A stretch of DNA of 64,000 bases from Raffaelea ambrosiae (Eukaryota > Ascomycota > Sordariomycetes > Ophiostomatales > Ophiostomataceae), in NCBI GenBank assembly GCA_002778195.1, contig PCDI01000003.1, positions 558,001-622,000 of the forward strand, written 5' to 3'. A program made the position numbers and the translations under genes. The notes under the pieces were generated by a model. That model saw only the letters and a list, made by a program, of their open reading frames with translations. It did not search any database and was not told the origin of the DNA. Positions 11,708 to 22,418 of the stretch are shown here, one piece after another (position 1 is the stretch's first letter; every line of letters starts with the position of its first letter).

Positions 11708-14398
11708 ATGATGTCCTGGTGGTCGTCAGGCGCCAACACGGCCCTGGACGAGCAAATAGAGAAGGCCACAAGCAGCAGTCTGTACGTCTTCAGCCCGCCC
11801 CCATCCTGGCCCGTCTGCCTGCTTTCGTTTGCTGCTTTATGCTGACTGCTACCATCTGCAGGGAGGATATCGCCCTGAACCTCGAGATCTCCGACGTCAT
11901 CCGATCCAAGACAGTCCAGCCGAAGGAGGCCATGCGCTCGTTGAAGCGACGCATCGGCAACAAGAACCCAAATACACAGCTGAGCGCACTGAACGTAAGC
12001 GAACACGGCCCTCTGGTGCTGTTTGCCAGGCAGCGACACGGCGACAGCTTTGGTAGACCTTTGGCATGCTAACGTGCACCCCGCCTGCCCCGGGGAACAG
12101 CTCACGGATACCTGCATCAAGAATGGCGGCTCGCACTTCCTGGCCGAGATTGCCTCCCGCGAGTTCATGGACAACCTGACATCCCTCCTCAAGGCCACCG
12201 GCCCCGTGGCCGCCAACCAGGAAGTCTCGGCCAAAATCCTCGAGCACATCCAGTCCTGGGCGTCGGCCACCGAGGGCCGTCCCGAGCTGAGCTACATCGG
12301 AACCGTGTACAAGGAACTGCAACGAGATGGCTACCAGTTCCCGCCGAAGACGACTGTCGCCAGCAGCATGATCGACAGCAGCGCGGTACGTATGCGGTTG
12401 GTCTGGAGACTCTGGACAGACCCTGGCTAACAAATGTCTCCTGGCAGCCTCCCGAGTGGGCCGACTCCGACGTCTGCATGCGGTGCCGGACCGCCTTCAC
12501 CTTCACCAACCGAAAGCACCACTGCCGCAACTGCGGCAACGTCTTCGACCAGCAGTGCTCCGCCAAATCCATTCCTCTGCCTCACCTGGGCATTCTGCAG
12601 CCCGTGCGCGTCGATGACGGGTGCTACCAAAAGCTGACCGACAAGGCCTCGCGCGGAGGCGGCGGTGGCGGCGATGTTCCTAGCTTCGGCTCAGCCGCAG
12701 CCAAGTCGTCTGGCTTCTCTACCACCCAGGGAAAGACGCCGATGAAGCCGCGCGATGCACGTGTCGAGGACAGCTTCGACGAAGACCTCAAGAAGGCGCT
12801 GGCCATGAGCTTGGAGGAGGTCCAGAGCCACTCGCGGGGCTACACCAAGCCGGTCGCCGAGTCGGCGGCGGCCAAGGCTGCGCCCGAGCCCAAGGTCAAC
12901 GGCAAGTCGGCTGCGGCAGCCTCCAGCAAGAACATTCCAGAGACGATCGAAGAGGAGGACGAAGACCTCAAGGCAGCGATTGCCGCCTCTCTGGCCGACA
13001 TGGAGGAGCAGAAGAAGAAGCATGCGGCCGCGCTCAAGGAGCAGACACACGGCGCCGCCCCAGCCGCGGCGCCTTTTGCGCTGCCCAAAAATGACTACGA
13101 GCTGACGCCAGTGGAGGCCGAGAACATCAATCTGTTCTCGACCCTGGTCGACCGTCTGCAGACGCAGCCGCCGGGCACCATCCTCCGCGAGCCCCAGATC
13201 CAGGAGCTGTACGACAGCATCGGCACGCTGCGTCCCAAGCTGGCGCGGACGTATGGCGAGACGATGAGCAAGCATGGTAAGTGGGACGAGCACTGCGGCC
13301 ATACACGATGCACGCGAAATGCAATTGGAATCTAACGCAGGGGGTGATGGGCTAGACACTCTTCTCGATCTGCACGCGAAACTGTCTACAGTCGTGCGCT
13401 ACTACGACCGGATGCTCGAAGAACGGCTCTCCAAGACCTACAACCAGCACAGCCTTGGCGGCTACAACATGCCGACTGCTGCTGCTGCTCGCCAACCATC
13501 GATGCCCTACCCGTCTCTACAAGCTACGGCTCCGAGCAGTGTCGGCCCTGCGGAAAGCTTCTACACCGGCGAGGCCCCGCAGCCCGAATACGGTCGGCCG
13601 GTTGCCCAGGCAGGGTACGCCCCGGCGCCGCAACCGCAGTTCTCGTATGATCCGCAGGCATCTGCCGCGGGCGTCTATGCGCCGCAGCCGAACCAGATGC
13701 CACAGAGATCCGATAGCTGGCGAGCATCCGTGTCCGGAGTCCCGCCCGCCGCAGCCTACGCGCAGCAGCAACAGCAGCAGCCAGCACAGCCGTTGCAGCC
13801 ACAACCGACGGGCTATGCGCCAAGCGAAGCAGCCCCGTCTGCTCCCCAACCCAGCGCTCCCCCGGAGCCCTTGGCGACGCCCTCTGCCGATCCGAATGCG
13901 GCGTTCTACTTTGGCAATGCGGCCCCGGCCCAGGCCCCCAGCCAGCTGCAGCAGCTGCAGCCCCAGCACACGGCCGGCACCGCCGTGTCTGATCAAGGGA
14001 GCTCGCCGTACCCCACACTGCGGCAGTCGTCTGTCTACCAACCGTCTGTTCCACAGACACCGGCGATGGCTCCGTCACAGCCAGTGCAGCAGCAGCAGCA
14101 GCCACCTGCCCAGCAGCAACCGCAACAGCAACCGCAACAGCAGCAGCAACAATCGGCACCCACTGATCAGACACCGTCGGCACCGTACTGGTCGCACCCG
14201 GCCGCGCAGCACCAGCCAGTGCCCGTCCAGTTCACGTCCGGCCCGCCGCAGATCCAGCCACAGCAGCAGCAACCGGCGTTGCCCCAAGCGTGGCCACAGG
14301 TGCCCAATTACAATGCGTTCCAGCAGGAGAGCTTCCCGTCGGCACCACATCATGCGCCGCAGCAGCCGATCATGGAGGAGAGCCTGATCGATTTGTGA
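11708..14398 (+). CDS. VPS27: Vps27 (ESCRT-0 subunit; VHS-FYVE-UIM), five exons
   Basis: Ubiquitin-cargo receptor that recruits ESCRT-I to endosomal PI3P membranes. Exons 11708-11781, 11862-11994, 12101-12385, 12448-13276 and 13341-14398 give 792 residues with all phases consistent. Domains: a VHS domain spanning exons 1-3 (~1-150, with SKTVQPKEAMRSLKRRI); a FYVE zinc finger at ~165-225 with WADSD, RKHHCRNCG and paired Cys; UIM 1 (EDLKKALAMSLEE) at ~277 and UIM 2 (EDLKAAIAASLAD) at ~336; a GAT/HSE-like helical region at ~380-460 interrupted by intron 4; and a long Gln/Pro-rich tail with several PxxP and polyQ tracts. The start MMSWW gives the normal VHS N-terminus. Introns are 62-106 nt. Longer than yeast Vps27 because of the Q-rich tail. 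Confidence 0.93.
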
Positions 14399-14787
14399 AC
14401 TTTATCTTGTAAATAGAAGAATGAAGAGAGGGATTTGAGGCGGATGAAGGGCCATGTCTGCGGCGACCTCCATTCTTTTTGTGATGTTTCAAGTTTCTTG
14501 TTACTGCTATCCTCTCTTTTTTTTTTTCTTTTTTTTTAACGTCTCCACGCCTGTTTTCTGTCTTCTCTCTCTCTCACTCACGCATACCCCCTTTCATTTC
14601 TTTTGTTGCCGTCCTCCCTTCTGGTCTTTTGTTTCACGTATTGAACGTTGTTGCGTGCCCAGTCTCATGTCATCATGTGCTCTCTTGTTGCATTGGGGTG
14701 TATTAGTCAACGGAAAAAAGAAGACGTATTGTATTACTGCGGTAACTGAACAGAAGACAAAATAACACATACGCTTCACTGCGAATT

Positions 14788-14845
14788 AAAAAAAAAGAAA
14801 GAAAGAAAGAAAGAAAGAAAGAAAAGAAAAGAAAAGAAAAGAAAG
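14788..14845. repeat. (GAAA)n / (GAAAA)n microsatellite
   Basis: An A-run leads into about six GAAA units and then four GAAAA units. Confidence 0.9.
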
Positions 14846-15238
14846 CTCTTGGTTGTGTACCCTACTCGGAGACGGGTGCCGCAGAGGCCGATTTGCGTCT
14901 TTAGTAATTCGTATGGAACCCGTTTTCACGAACTGTTTGTTTTTCAATTCTTGTGCCTCCACCAATACCACCTCGTCTTGTCTTTGCGAACCCATGTCGA
15001 ATCCGCCCAGACTCTCGGCACGAAATCCCGCAGTTGCCTTTTCGGTTGGGCAATGCGGCAGAGCATCCTCTGTAAAAACGTGGGCCTGGTAGAACGTACA
15101 GGTCCACGGTTAATGGGCCAATATGCAACCCAATTTACACGGCGAGTCGGCGAACGATCCCAATATAACAGCGGCCTCCAGAAGACGAACGTCCCAAGGC
15201 AATGCGGTCCGACAGCAGCGAGCTGATCTTGGCCTCGT

Positions 15239-15355
15239 AGTCTCTCGCTTCACTTAAACATGAATCCACTGACCTGGTCACATCAGTCTCTCGTTTCGTT
15301 TGCATATATGAATCCGTTGTTCTAGCCATACCAGTCTCTCGTTCATCTTCTGAGT
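15239..15355. repeat. Diverged ~47 bp tandem repeat upstream of the GH28 gene
   Basis: AGTCTCTCG recurs at 15239, 15285 and 15333, spacing 46 and 48 bp. The first two units also share the ATGAATCC core (15270 and 15308) and a T-rich spacer. The third unit is truncated 20 bp before the ATG at 15375. Confidence 0.6.
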
Positions 15356-15374
15356 CTAGCAGTGACCACTCGCG

Positions 15375-17073
15375 ATGGCATCACCAAAGACACCCGTTTG
15401 GGCCGCCGGCCGCCTCGGCCATCTTCTCATTCTACTGCCACTTCTTTTCTCCCAAATCGTCTCTGCCCAGCTGAGCGGCCACGTCGGCCCGACCACGACC
15501 ACCGCCAACAAGCGCTCCAAGGTCTGCAACGTTCTCGATTATGGCGGAGCTGCCAGCAAGACATCCGACATTGGCCCAGCCCTGGCGTCCGCGTTTGCTG
15601 CATGCAAGACCGGCGGCACCGTGTATGTGCCGCCAGGCGACTACGGCATGTCCACCTGGGTTAGCCTGAGCGGCGGGAAAAATTGGGCACTGCAGCTAGA
15701 CGGTATCATTTACCGCAGAGGGTGAGTGGGAGATGGAGAGCCTGAGAGGGCAGCCGGATGAAGACGGGCAACACTAAAAAAACACGAATAGAACCGCCGG
15801 TGGCAACATGATCTACATTGAAAAGAGCACAGACTTTGAGCTGTACAGCAGCACGTCGAAAGGAGCCATCCAAGGATACGGCTACGAGTTCCACAAGGGT
15901 TAGAGAGACCATGAACGGCGTGGCTCACGTACAGATACTGTCTAACTCGCGCAGATGGCAAGAACGGGTGCCGGCTGCTGCGGCTGTCTCGTGTGACAGA
16001 CTTCTCGGTCCATGATCTTGCGCTGGTGGACTGTACGTTGAAAACATAGACCCAAGATGTTGAATGCACTGGTATACTGACTGGTGTCAGCGCCCCTGTT
16101 CCACCTCTTCGTGGAAAAGTGCACCAATGGCGAGGTCTACAACACCATCATCCGCGGCGGCAACAAGGGCGGCCTCGACGGCATCGACGTGTCCGGGTCC
16201 AACATGTGGATCCACGATGTCGCGGTGTCGAACCGCGACGAGTGCGTGACGATCAAGAATACCGCCGAGTACATGCTCATAGAGAACATCTACTGCAACT
16301 GGTCAGGGGGTATGCGGCTTCCGGTGTGCGTGTCTGTTTCCAGCTTGTCCACAATCTCCTAACAAGGCGTGTCCAGGGTGTGCCATGGGCAGTCTCGGGG
16401 CCGATATTGGTGCGTTTGCCGTGAAGACGTAGAAGCGTGTCTTGCACTCACACCCCCTCCAGACATCCACCACATACGCTACGACAAGATCTACTCGGCC
16501 AACTGCAACCAAATGTTCATGATCAAGTCCAACGGCGGCTCCGGCACCGTCCACGACTGCAGCTTCAACAACTTTGTCGGCCGCCACAACGCGTACACGC
16601 TCGACCTCGACGCCTACTGGACCCAGCTCAAGCTGCAGCCCGGCGACGGCATCCTCTACCGCGACCTCAACTTCACCCAGTGGGCCGGCTCCTGCAGCGA
16701 CGGCACCAGGCGCGCGCCCGTCAACATTGTCTGCCCGTCCGGCGTGCCCTGCCGCAACATTCGCGTGGATGGCTTTGCGGTCTGGACCGAGTCTGGGTCC
16801 CGAGTGCTGCACAAGTGCTCCAACGCCTACGGCGAGGGCGCCTGCCTAAAGAGGGCAGCGAACATGGCCAGTTCGGCCAGCCTGGCCGCCTACAGCACGA
16901 CGGTGACGGTGGCCACGGCACCGGCAGGCTGGTCCACGGCACCCACCATGGCCGCTGACCTGACCACGCTGGCGCTGTCGAGCAGCATCGACATCCCGGC
17001 GATCCCCACGGGCTTCTTCCCGGGGCAGAAGCCATACAGCCAGCTGCTGGGTGCTGTGGCAACGGCAAGGTGA
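15375..17073 (+). CDS. Secreted rhamnogalacturonan hydrolase, GH28, six exons
   Basis: Predicted to cleave the rhamnogalacturonan I backbone of pectin outside the cell. Exons 15375-15721, 15792-15898, 15955-16032, 16091-16309, 16377-16409 and 16463-17073 give 464 residues. Every junction keeps frame and restores a continuous beta-helix protein. Signal peptide ~1-31, cleaved before QLSGHVG. Family landmarks: YGGAASK.. near the N-terminus, the GGLDGIDV motif (Asp207 and Asp210), RDECVTIK (Asp227), YCNWSGGCAMGSLGAD, and SNGGSGTV. The sequence follows the RhgA/RhgB branch (GG-D-GID, no polygalacturonase NTD/RIKT set). Exon 5 is only 33 nt. Donor 2 (GTTAGA) is weak. C-terminal ~90 residues are Ala/Thr/Ser-rich and may be a linker. 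Diverged tandem repeats sit directly upstream. Confidence 0.9.
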
Positions 17074-17479
17074 GGCGAGGCTGGTGGAAAGGGGAGGGGT
17101 GATCAAGGTGGCGGTGAATCGAAGGAGGTGCTTTTTTGCTTTGAGCTCGGTTGCCAACCATTCCCTGGCAACGGTCCCATAACCCTTTGTGATGCCGGAT
17201 CAGGAAAGTCTTGCTGAGCCCAGTTGGGCCAAACTCTTTGTTTGTAGGCAGAGCAAGCAACTGCAAACAACTGCAAACAAATTCCAGGCACCGAAACTGT
17301 CTTCTTCTCTGTAAATATATATTCAAGAAAAAAAAACTGGTGGCCCCAGTCAAGTTCCAAACTTATCCATGAGCTTTTTTTCAAAGGCACGTTTACAACT
17401 TCCATTCAAAAGGACAACTTTGCAAACTGCCCACCAGAATTTGAATATTGTCAACGGACATCTACGCTCCATCCCCATC
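17074..17479. promoter_or_regulatory. Spacer and promoter of the following gene
   Basis: About 400 bp with a duplicated CAACTGCAAACAA near 17260-17280 and an A-rich run at 17321-17336. No gene seen. Confidence 0.4.
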
Positions 17480-18376
17480 ATGGCACCGAAAGTTAAGCCG
17501 CGAACAACCTTGATAGAAGACGGCAGTGAGGCTACCGACTCTGCCGGCGATGACTACGATGTCGTCCTCGACGACCAGCTCCGCTGGTCTTTTGTCCACC
17601 GCAAGACCGATGCCGACAAGCGGGCCGACGCGGCCCGTCAACGCCAGCGCCGCTTCGCCCAGAGATGGATCGAACGGGAGGACGACGATCCAATGGAGGG
17701 CGGCAGCCGCGTGCCCGGCGGCGACAGCGACATCCGCCACCTCATGGCCAACCTCCGCAGCCTCGCGCCCACCCTCATGCGCGAGCTCCCACCGGGCACC
17801 CTTTTCTTTGACGCCGACGGCGGTGGGCCCGACATGCGCGCCGCGCACGATCTGGTCCGGCTCGACCGCGCGCGCCGCCTGGCGTTCGGCTATGTGCGGC
17901 CGCCGCCAACGTCGCTGCTGGCCGGCGAGGACGGCGGGGTCAACACGATGCCGTTCCGGCGGCGACGGCCTCGGCCCGAGAACAACTACGACGAATGCGG
18001 CATGGTGGTCGAGAACATGTACAAGACAGGGACGCCGCGGCAGCCGGGGACGGCCGGGACTGAGTGTCTGCCCGTGGAAGCCAACCAGTTCGACGACCTC
18101 GACTGGCCCGAGGCGAGACGAAACGTGTACGACAGGAAGGGCAAGGGGAAGGAAGAGGCCGTCCCCGAGACCAGGAAGAGAAAAAAGGGCGGACAGGGCG
18201 AAGAAGAAGAAGAAGGAGGAGGAGGAGGAGGAGACCAGGCGGCAGGAGGCTCATCGTCGTCGCCGTCGTCGTTGTCGTCCCGGAAGAGACAGCGGACAAC
18301 GGCCGGGTGGATGCTCCGCCAGCCTGCCGACTCGGCTGTGCATGCAGCTCTGCTGCATTTGCCCGACAAAGAGTGA
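17480..18376 (+). CDS. Unrecognised charged protein, probably nuclear
   Basis: An intronless frame of 298 residues from ATG 17480, whose context (CATCATGG) beats the in-frame ATG at 17369 that would add 37 residues. I do not recognise a family. The N-terminal third is acidic then Arg/Asp-rich (HRKTDADKRADAARQRQRRF). A middle block (RHLMANLRSLAPTLMRELPPGTLFFDADG) looks folded. The last 90 residues hold a basic cluster (TRKRKKGGQ), an acidic/poly-Gly stretch and KRQR, which could act as nuclear signals. Codon use matches neighbouring genes, so it is likely real. Taxonomic range unknown. Confidence 0.65.
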   Translation: MAPKVKPRTTLIEDGSEATDSAGDDYDVVLDDQLRWSFVHRKTDADKRADAARQRQRRFAQRWIEREDDDPMEGGSRVPGGDSDIRHLMANLRSLAPTLMRELPPGTLFFDADGGGPDMRAAHDLVRLDRARRLAFGYVRPPPTSLLAGEDGGVNTMPFRRRRPRPENNYDECGMVVENMYKTGTPRQPGTAGTECLPVEANQFDDLDWPEARRNVYDRKGKGKEEAVPETRKRKKGGQGEEEEEGGGGGGDQAAGGSSSSPSSLSSRKRQRTTAGWMLRQPADSAVHAALLHLPDKE

Positions 18377-19145
18377 GAGTCCCCCAAACAGACGATCTTC
18401 TTCCAGGGTGACAGATGTCCGTGGACCGTGGCTGTGTGATATGGCTGACTTACACCGTCTGTGAAATTTCGACCCCTCCACGCGACTGTTCAAAAAAAAA
18501 ATTCCTCGCCGACAACGGCCGCCGGCCCCCTCTTTGGAGACCAATAGTTGCACCCGGTGGGCAATAGTCTAATCGAGTGCAGGTGAATGGGGAAAAGAAC
18601 GAGTGGAAAAGGAGGAAGAAGAGAAAGAAGAAACAAGGAAACGATGAAAAGGAGCAAATAGCTGGGGAGGCAATAGAAGGGAGCGGAATTTTTCTCAGTC
18701 CAAAATTAGGACAAAAATCGTCACGAACCAAATACGGAAACCGCGACCCATCGTCGGATGTGAGTCACGGCTTCCCGTGGCGATCACGAATTGCCACGAG
18801 CCAGACCGGGCAACGGGCCTGTTATATAAGCGTGACGGCGAAGTTTAATGGGACCCGTAAAAATACATAGTACAGCCTGCGACTCTGTTCACGCTCCACG
18901 GGGAAATAGTACGAGAGTCCCAGAACAACTCGACTTTGCACAGAGGTCCGCAGCCGCCCTGTCTCTCCCGAGACTCAATTGACCTCGTTTCTTTTGGGCA
19001 ATTGACCCACACAACTACACACAACTCCATCCACCCACGCCAGTAGCTGCAACGACAACGACATCGACAACGACTCACTACGCGTGCCCACCTCGATTCT
19101 TCCTTTCTCAACTTCTTTTACTCTTTTTGCAACCTCGCCCCCACC
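18377..19145. other. Intergenic with promoter of the phosphatase-family gene
   Basis: 769 bp. Purine-rich at 18590-18650, a TATA-like box at 18823, then a C/T/A-rich leader up to the start codon. No gene seen. Confidence 0.5.
18823..18830 (+). promoter_or_regulatory. TATA-like box
   Basis: TATATAAG, 316 bp before the ATG of the histidine-phosphatase gene. This implies a leader of roughly 280 nt if used. Confidence 0.4.
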
Positions 19146-19979
19146 ATGGTCGTCATCGATTTCGTCCGCCACGCGCAGGGCTACCACAACCTCAGCAATG
19201 ACAACCTGGCCCTGGCCGACCCGCAGCTGACGCCCCTGGGCGAGCAGCAGTGCGCCGCCCTCTGCGCCCAGTACCCCCACCACGACCAGGTCCGCCTGCT
19301 GGTCGCCTCGCCCCTGCGCCGCACCCTGCGCACCTGTCTGCTGTCCTTTGCGCCCGCCGCCGCCCGCGGCCTCCCGGTCATCGCCGTGCCCGAGCTGCAG
19401 GAGGTGTCCGCCATGCCCTCCGACGTCGGCTCCGACCAGGACGTGCTGGCCCGCGAGTTCGCCGGCCAGGTCGACGTCTCCCGCGCCGGGCCGGGCTGGA
19501 ACCACAAGGGGCCCGACAGCCCGTTTGCGCCCGAGATGAGCAAGCTGGAGGCGCGCGCCCGCCAGGCTCGGATCATCCTGCGGGACTTGGCCCGGCGGGT
19601 GGAAGAAGACAACCCGGGCCAGGACGTGCGGGTCGGCGTGGTCTCCCACGGCGGCATCCTCCACTTCATCACCGAGGACTACGGCGACATCGACCACGCG
19701 CGGGGCACCGGCTGGGCGAACACGGAGCTGCGGTCGTACGAGTTTGTGGACCCGACGGGGGCGACGGACCCGGACGCGCACCTGCGGGAGACGGCGGCGA
19801 GCTGGCAGGCGCGCAAGGGCACGGCGCAGGGCCTGACGGAGACGGAGCAGCGGGAGTTCCGGGCGGTGTACCACGGGCTGCTGACGGACGAGATTGCGCG
19901 CGGGGAGCAGGCAGGGATCGCGGTGTCGTTTCCAACGGACTATGCGACGGCGGCCGCGGCCGCGAAGAAGCAGGCATGA
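19146..19979 (+). CDS. Histidine phosphatase / phosphoglycerate mutase-like protein
   Basis: Intronless, 277 residues, start in CCCACCATGG context. The catalytic RHG-type motif is RHAQGYHN (Arg8, His9; the phosphorylated His is inferred). A second essential His sits in VSHGGIL (His168). SPLRRTLRTC at ~60 supplies the conserved Arg, and ELQEVSAMPSDVG the acidic loop. This pattern is typical of the small fungal cytosolic branch of the family rather than glycolytic dPGM. The substrate cannot be read from sequence. No signal peptide. The C-terminus is Ala/Lys-rich. Confidence 0.88.
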   Translation: MVVIDFVRHAQGYHNLSNDNLALADPQLTPLGEQQCAALCAQYPHHDQVRLLVASPLRRTLRTCLLSFAPAAARGLPVIAVPELQEVSAMPSDVGSDQDVLAREFAGQVDVSRAGPGWNHKGPDSPFAPEMSKLEARARQARIILRDLARRVEEDNPGQDVRVGVVSHGGILHFITEDYGDIDHARGTGWANTELRSYEFVDPTGATDPDAHLRETAASWQARKGTAQGLTETEQREFRAVYHGLLTDEIARGEQAGIAVSFPTDYATAAAAAKKQA

Positions 19980-20529
19980 AAGGGGCAGGGTGGCTGAGAG
20001 AGAGCAGACACCTTTTTCCGAAAAGGGAGGGAGAGAAAGGCGAGGGAGAATATAAAATGAGGGTAAGGGAGACCGGGCATAGGATGAGGGCAAGGGACTT
20101 CCATTCAGCACGGGATAGACGGGATCGAACACGGGGGGCTCTTACACCAACCATGGGCACAGACGAAAGACGGCCTATAGAAAGAAACATAGAAAGGCAG
20201 GACTGGCAGCCAAAGGCAGAGGTAGGGATTAGGTTCTTGGACAACATATCCATACCATCCACATCGACCAGAGGCATAATATTAGAGACCGGCCCGGCGA
20301 AGTTGTACACCAGTCAGGATTGCACCCATGTTGACAAACGACTTCGCCCACCGCCCACCGTTCACCGTCCACGTACGTCCAGATAGGTACCAACAACCCG
20401 GATACACAAAAAGACATCCTGATAATAGGGATGGAACAAGAGCAACACATCCGGAAACGAGGCGTCACAGACTCCTCCAGGAACGCCGTCCACGACAAGG
20501 CAGACAGCTTCGTCCTCTTGTGCCCCCCC

Positions 20530-20534
20530 NNNNN
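20530..20534. other. Assembly gap (5 N)
   Basis: Five N directly after a run of seven C, a common sequencing or scaffolding failure point. The true gap length is unknown. Confidence 0.95.
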
Positions 20535-22382
20535 AAAATCAAGCTCTCATCTGATCTGTGCTCAATACAGGTATTACATAGTAACCAGAGTCCGCATTCT
20601 GTTGAACCAAGGAAGACGGCGACACGAGTCCCGTGTATCGTGGCGACAACGAACTACGGGCAAGACGGGTTAGTGCCTGTGCATCAATACCTTCACTCTG
20701 TTAGGAGTCCCATTTCCATCGCCTCCACCCAATCTCCATCCATCTTTGGACGTGCGAGTATTGGCTCTTCTGGTTGGGCTAGCGCCAATGAACCACCGGT
20801 CGCGTGGGCTAGCCCGTAGCTTCTTGTGATGCGACATTGCGTCCAAATACTCGTACAAGCGTCTTGTCATCTCAACTCGAAATGAATTGCTCCGTCCGCG
20901 CGCGCCGAGTGTCCGTACGAGTAGGGACTCCTTTTGGGTCTTCCTTGGCCCCCCCCCTCTTCTCTGTTTTGTTTCTCTGTTTGCCCACGACGTTTCTCTG
21001 GCTTGAACGGGGGCTTCCTTGTTAGGTTTACGGTGCATTCTTGGCCTTCTCCTCTTGGCCTGTTGTCCCTCGTCCACCCACCTTCTGGAAGAGAGGGGAA
21101 CATCGTCTACGAGCAAGATGCACCCCGGCCGGACCCATCACTGGGCGGCCTCGCCGTTCGTTGGGAAGATCCCTCGAGAACCCAACGGGACCCAACCCAG
21201 CCAGTTTGACCAGCGTCATCGTCCGCCCCTCGCCCAGTTTCAGAAAGCAGACGCTGCTGTTTGAGAGGGCGAGGGGACCGCCAAAAAGAGGCCCAAGAGG
21301 CCTGTAAAATACGAGCAAGAACACCATACGGTGTGCGCCATACTATCACTGGTCTGCTCCCGCTCTCTTGCCAATTTCCCGCCAGGACCACTGACAGTTG
21401 CACCAACCAATCAGCAGGCTGACCCGGCCGCTTGCAGAGTCGCAACCGACTCAAGGCGGTCTAGCGCCCTCCCCGTCTTCCATAGGGTGCAACCAGGAGG
21501 AGTACCTGCATACAACTGAGACTTGGGGGGGGCACAGGGCGGCTCGCCCGTTGCCAACCCCTGTCCAGAGGGGGAAGGTACGAGTAGGAGTAGAGTGTGT
21601 CAGAGCGGCAAGGGACCCATAATTTAGTGCTGCCTCTTTAGTGGCTTGTCCTATGGCAGTGGTGCAACGGTTTTCTGTCTTTGGAGTAGCCCTGTCTATT
21701 ACTATGTACTCATTGCTGTCTGCGCCTTCCTCCTGCGTGCTATCTTTGGCCTGCATCTTGCATGTAAAAGAGGAATGGGCAGGAGCGATGGATGGCGGGG
21801 GATGGCTCTGTCTTCGGTCGTTCTTCCTTTCTTTGGGCACACACTACGTAACCACGCAGCAAACAACTAGTTAGTACGGTGTACTGCAGTCTGTGAGACT
21901 CGCCGCAAAGATGCTAGCAAGTATCGTGTGTGAGACGTCGGCCCTGTTCCCCTTGTTTTTTTTTTACCCCTTCTTCCCGCACACCCCTGGCGGGCCTCTC
22001 CCACGCACCTCCGCCCCGATGCAACCTGGACCTGGTCCGCCCATCTGGCATTCCTAATATGCGATCGCCGCCTATTCGCTCTCGCTCAGGACTCTTGGTT
22101 GAGTGATGCCATGGCCCGTGGGGATCCAATGCCATGCTTGCCAGCCCGTTCTCACAGACCAGCCACCCCTGGCCCTGCTGTGGGCTTCCTCTCCTCTTCT
22201 TTTTGTTTTCTCTTATTATCTGCATGCCACCGGTCTCTCCTTTTCCTCTTTGGCTCTCTTGAAACAAGTTCCCCCCCGGGTCTCTCGAAAAGCGGCCTCC
22301 TTCTCGGCGGAATGCTGCTGGCCACTCGTTTGTTCGTCTTGTCTTGCCTTCCACTCATTCTACGTCTGCAATAGCAAGACGA

Positions 22383-22418
22383 ACAGCAAAAACAGCAAAA
22401 ACAGCAAAAACAGCAAAA
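22383..22418. repeat. 9 bp repeat (ACAGCAAAA)x4
   Basis: Four exact tandem copies of ACAGCAAAA. Confidence 0.9.

Larger units (their letters stand above)
14399..15374. other. Intergenic: VPS27 3' flank and rhamnogalacturonase promoter
   Basis: T-rich 3' flank, then a purine microsatellite (14788-14845), and a diverged ~47 bp tandem repeat immediately before the next start codon. No gene seen. Confidence 0.5.

Noticed and set aside
17369..17479. 37-residue N-terminal extension of the unrecognised protein
   Set aside because: The upstream ATG context is poor (CCATGAG). The ATG at 17480 has purine-rich context with G at +4, and the protein becomes charged only from there.
20328..20819. ORFs running across the N-gap
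   Set aside because: They depend on the assumed gap length of five bases and have no domain.
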